Positions 6,925 to 9,361 of a DNA stretch of 9,361 nucleotides are shown here, one piece after another. Position numbers and translations under genes: made by a program. Under the pieces are notes generated by a model, which was not told the DNA's origin, ran no database searches, and was given only the letters and a program-made list of their open reading frames with translations. Position 1 is the stretch's first letter. Each line of letters opens with the position of its first letter. Source of the DNA: Deltaproteobacteria bacterium (GTDB taxonomy: Bacteria > Desulfobacterota > Desulfobaccia > Desulfobaccales > 0-14-0-80-60-11); the NCBI GenBank assembly GCA_016874945.1, contig VGSO01000096.1, positions 1-9,361 on the forward strand, in the 5' to 3' direction.

Positions 6925-7539
6925 TCAAGCGCCGGCGTCGGCGGCCGTAATAAGCTCCTGGCCCACCAAACTGAGGAGCCCCCAGACCGCGTCCAGGTGC
7001 CAGAACTTATCCAAATTGGCCGGCACGGTAAAAGACACCTGGGCTGGAAATTCCGCGTCCGCCTCCCACAGGATGACTTCCACCAGGAGGCCGGGAAATA
7101 CCGGGAGGGCCAGGGCGGCGTCTCCCGCGGCCCGGGCTTCGCCCCCCAGCCGCTCGCCGGCGGCCCGGAAACCGGCCTTGTCTTCCCCGAAACGGGTTTC
7201 CAGGGGTTTGGCGGGCAGACCGTGGTGCCCCCGGAAAAAAGTGGCGCCGCCGGGAAGCTCCAGGGCGCTGATGGGAGGACCCAGGGTGGAGACGTCCACG
7301 TGCAGCAGATACTGGAGCGCCGTAAGGCAGGCCCGGAAACCCGGTTCGGCCTCCGGTTTCCCGGCCACCCGCACCTGCCGGTCCGGCAGGCTGATGAGCA
7401 TCTTCCGGTTCAGAAAAGGGAGGTGATACAAATTCTCTTTATATACTGCGCCGGTACGGCCGGTCACTTCCTCCGGGTCCAGTTCCTGAAGGTCGTTCCA
7501 GAGTTCGCCGCTGACATCGGCGCACCTTTCGTATGGCAT
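6925..7539 (-). CDS. DUF3786 domain protein of unknown function
   Basis: This 204-residue soluble protein has no signal peptide or membrane helix. It matches the DUF3786 family as I remember it. An N-terminal segment, LQELDPEEVTGRTGAVY (17-33), is followed by YHLPFLNRKMLISLPD (38-53), the block FFRGHHGLPAKPLETRFG (101-118), the GGEARAAGDAALALPVFP region (132-149), and VILWEADAEFPAQVSF (155-170). It ends with LDAVWGLLSLVGQEL (182-196). The family is found mainly in strict anaerobes, and some members are fused to Fe-S domains; none is fused here and there is no Cys cluster. The molecular role is unknown. The start at 7539 has a good GGGAG ribosome-binding site 7 nt upstream. The long plus-strand frame over the same bases (6997-7569) is Gly/Pro/Gln-rich shadow coding. 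The gene is transcribed divergently from the acyl-CoA ligase and toward the kinase. Confidence 0.85.
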   Translation of the reverse strand: MPYERCADVSGELWNDLQELDPEEVTGRTGAVYKENLYHLPFLNRKMLISLPDRQVRVAGKPEAEPGFRACLTALQYLLHVDVSTLGPPISALELPGGATFFRGHHGLPAKPLETRFGEDKAGFRAAGERLGGEARAAGDAALALPVFPGLLVEVILWEADAEFPAQVSFTVPANLDKFWHLDAVWGLLSLVGQELITAADAGA

Positions 7540-7633
7540 AAAAAATCTCCCGCAGGCGCTGGAGCATAGAACATGGAAAATTCGGCTGTTAAGCCCGCCA
7601 AATTGTTTCCCGGCTTCAGGAAGATCCAGCGGA

Positions 7634-7661
7634 GTAATATCATTTTCTCTTTCAAGTGCAA
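7634..7661 (-). promoter_or_regulatory. Putative promoter for the DUF3786 gene
   Basis: On the minus strand TTGCAC (7656-7661) and TATTAC (7634-7639) are separated by 16 bp, about 95 bp upstream of the start codon. The fit is moderate and there is no supporting data. Confidence 0.28.
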
Positions 7662-7683
7662 CAAACTTAATCTGTAACTTATT

Positions 7684-7700
7684 GATAATCCGTAATTATC
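7684..7700. promoter_or_regulatory. Inverted repeat GATAAT-N5-ATTATC between divergent genes
   Basis: This perfect 6-bp inverted repeat with a 5-bp spacer lies in the 277-bp region between the divergent DUF3786 and acyl-CoA ligase genes. It sits between the two candidate promoters. The size and symmetry fit a dimeric regulator's operator. AT-rich palindromes also arise by chance. Confidence 0.35.
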
Positions 7701-7751
7701 TTTACCTAAAACCGAAAACCGTATAAATTCCCCTCCCGCAATTCCTATGGT

Positions 7752-7781
7752 TTGAATTTCTCGGAACCTGATTTATATTAT
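7752..7781 (+). promoter_or_regulatory. Putative sigma-70 promoter for the acyl-CoA ligase
   Basis: TTGAAT (7752-7757) is followed by TATATT (7774-7779, 16-bp spacer) or TATTAT (7776-7781, 18-bp spacer). Transcription would start near 7788, giving a leader of about 30 nt before the ATG at 7817. Confidence 0.42.
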
Positions 7782-7816
7782 CCCAAAATCAAGCAACTCA
7801 CAATTGTTACAAACTT

Positions 7817-9361
7817 ATGAACAAATTCTTTTATCCCAAAAGTGTGGCAGTGGTGGGAGTGTCGGCCAAACCCGACAATCTGGCCCGGGGGATTCTTAAT
7901 AATCTTCTGGAGTTCGGCTACCAGGGAAAGATTTATCTGGTGGGTCCCCGGGGGGGCCGGGTGCATGATATGCCCATCCTTCCCCGGCTGGAGGACCTGC
8001 CGGAGCCGGTGGACGTGGCGGCCATGCTCACGCCGGCCCGTTTCGTGCCGGACGCCGTGGAAATCTGCGGCAAATTGGGCATTAACCGCGTGGTGGTGGA
8101 ATCCGGCGGCTTCTCCGAAGTGGGGGAGTCCGGCCGGGTTTTGGAGGACCGCGTCCGGGCCTTGCTGCGGCAGTATAATCTCCGGCTCATCGGCCCCAAC
8201 GGCCTGGGGCTGGTCAACCTGGAAATCGGGCTGGCCCTGCCTTTTTCCCACCTGCGGCCCAAGCCCCGACTGGGCAACGTATCCATCATCGCCCAGAGCG
8301 GCGGGGTGGGGCTCCACCTCCTGGCCTGGATGGGCCGGGAAGGGCTGGGGCTGAACAAGTTCCTCAGCCTGGGGAACAAGACAGACGTGGCGGAAAATGA
8401 AACCCTGGCCTATTTTCTGGAGGACCCGGGCACCGCAGCCATTTACCTTTACCTGGAAGGCATGACCGATGGCCGGGAACTCCTGGAGGTGGGGCGCCGG
8501 GCTAAGAAGCCGGTTTTTCTCCACCACGCCAACGTGGGCCCGGAAACTGCGGGCATCGCCCTGTCCCACACCGCGTCGCTGGCCACCGATGAGCACATCC
8601 TGGAAGCCGCCTGCCGCCAGGCGGGGATCCTGCGCATCACCAGCCAGGGGGAGTTCCTGGTGGGGGCCAAGATGGCGGGCCAGCCCCCGGTGAAAGGCTC
8701 CCGCCTGGTGGTGCTCTCCCGCAGCGGCGGTGAGGCGGTGATCACCGCGTATGCCTGCCGCAAGTGGGGGTTTGAGCTGCCGCCCCTGTCACCCCGGCTT
8801 CAGAAGCTCATCGAAGGACGCTCCCGCTCCGGGGTGATCAAGCCCACCAATCCCATCGACCTGGGGGACATCTTCGACTTCACGGTGTACTCCGACGTCA
8901 TCGGGGCCATCTGCCGGGACCCGGAGGTGGACGGGGTTCTCCTCAATTTCGGCCCCATCGCCGAGACGGAGCGGACCGAGGCAAGGGAGATGGCCCGGCG
9001 TTCGGTGGAACTGGCCCGGGAAGCGGGCAAACCCCTGGCCATCACGGTGATCTGCACCCTGGACGAAGAGGAGTTTTTCCTGGAAGACCTGAAAGTCCCG
9101 GTATTTCACTTCCCCGGGGAGGCGGTGCGGGCCATGGCTTACAGCCGCTTCTTCGCCCGGAAAGGGGAGATCCGGGGGGCCGCAGCCCCAGGATATCTGC
9201 AACCTGCAAAGATCGCCGCCATCCTTGAAGGTGCGGCGCCGGGAGGATTTCTGACCCTGCCCCGGGCCATGGCCCTGATGGAGGCGGCGGGATTGGCTTT
9301 TCCCGGGTGGCAAGCGGCAACCACTTCCCCGGCCGCGGCTGCGGCCGCGGAGGGCCTGGGT
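7817..9361 (+). CDS. ADP-forming acetate/acyl-CoA ligase (fused alpha-beta type), 3' truncated by window end
   Basis: The frame stays open for 515 codons to the window edge, so the protein is incomplete. The family interconverts acyl-CoA + ADP + Pi with acid + CoA + ATP (energy-conserving acetate or acyl release in anaerobes, or acid activation). The CoA-binding Rossmann domain starts at SVAVVGVSAKPDNLARGIL (9-27). RLIGPNGLGLVN (123-134) and SIIAQSGGVG (156-165) are family landmarks, followed by LSLGNKTDV (183-191) and IYLYLEG (209-215). The phosphohistidine is H251 in LSHTASLATDE. A second succinyl-CoA-ligase-like domain spans about 295-450. From about 463 the sequence turns into the start of an ATP-grasp domain (LPRAMALMEAAGLAFPGW), implying an alpha-beta fusion. 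Around H251 the protein departs from the usual KAGR...SHTGSLAG form, with HHANVGPET before it and Ala for Gly after it. The ATG at 7817 has no obvious Shine-Dalgarno but gives the expected N-terminus. The exact substrate cannot be told. Confidence 0.92.
   Translation, partial: MNKFFYPKSVAVVGVSAKPDNLARGILNNLLEFGYQGKIYLVGPRGGRVHDMPILPRLEDLPEPVDVAAMLTPARFVPDAVEICGKLGINRVVVESGGFSEVGESGRVLEDRVRALLRQYNLRLIGPNGLGLVNLEIGLALPFSHLRPKPRLGNVSIIAQSGGVGLHLLAWMGREGLGLNKFLSLGNKTDVAENETLAYFLEDPGTAAIYLYLEGMTDGRELLEVGRRAKKPVFLHHANVGPETAGIALSHTASLATDEHILEAACRQAGILRITSQGEFLVGAKMAGQPPVKGSRLVVLSRSGGEAVITAYACRKWGFELPPLSPRLQKLIEGRSRSGVIKPTNPIDLGDIFDFTVYSDVIGAICRDPEVDGVLLNFGPIAETERTEAREMARRSVELAREAGKPLAITVICTLDEEEFFLEDLKVPVFHFPGEAVRAMAYSRFFARKGEIRGAAAPGYLQPAKIAAILEGAAPGGFLTLPRAMALMEAAGLAFPGWQAATTSPAAAAAAEGLG

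Noticed and set aside
6997..7569. 190-residue plus-strand reading frame
   Set aside because: Gly/Pro/Gln-rich composition typical of GC-rich antisense shadow; the opposite strand encodes the recognisable DUF3786 protein.
7778..8596. 272-residue minus-strand reading frame
   Set aside because: Antisense to the clear CoA-binding and succinyl-CoA-ligase-like domains of the acyl-CoA ligase; composition is shadow-like.
9325..9355. GC-rich palindromic stretch near the right edge
   Set aside because: It is explained by an alanine-rich run in the acyl-CoA ligase (about residues 505-511) and has no terminator-like U-tract.

Overview
The window looks like chromosomal DNA of an anaerobic, moderately GC-rich bacterium, most likely a Desulfobacterota (deltaproteobacterial) lineage. 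This rests on three things: a DUF3786 protein (a family known mainly from strict anaerobes), an ADP-forming acyl-CoA synthetase, and a very large multi-PAS soluble histidine kinase. The taxonomic call is inference. No rRNA, convincing tRNA, CRISPR array or phage gene was seen.

Layout from left to right: (1) 1-375 has no gene. It holds an AT-rich stretch, a degenerate tRNA-like fragment read on the minus strand, and a strong intrinsic terminator for minus-strand transcription. (2) 376-2052, minus, is a full-length IS1634-family (DDE) transposase homologue whose catalytic positions all appear to be substituted. An AT-rich leader with a repeated 16-mer lies upstream. (3) 2233-2886, minus, is a NarL/LuxR-type response regulator. 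(4) 2887-3048 carries a plausible promoter for the regulator and a compact three-way-junction-like inverted-repeat structure. (5) 3049-6729, minus, is a 1226-residue soluble hybrid-sensing histidine kinase with about six PAS domains, one GAF domain and a HisKA_3/HATPase core. (6) 6730-6924 carries a 7-bp tandem repeat and a small inverted repeat. (7) 6925-7539, minus, is a DUF3786 protein. (8) 7540-7816 is a divergent promoter region. (9) 7817-9361, plus, is an ADP-forming acetate/acyl-CoA ligase that runs off the right edge.

How the genes relate: the kinase and the response regulator form a classical NarL-type two-component pair (H1017 to D55) sensing a cytoplasmic signal. The regulator probably also has its own promoter, so the two proteins could be made at different levels. 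The transposase-like gene lies downstream in the same orientation, with its only recognisable terminator at 301-330, so read-through from the regulator is possible. The acyl-CoA ligase and DUF3786 gene are divergently transcribed from a shared 277-bp region. They could be controlled together, possibly by the neighbouring two-component system, but nothing in the sequence proves it.

The most notable observations are the apparently catalytically dead but intact transposase homologue and the structured leader in front of the response regulator. No clear new defence or mobile system was found.
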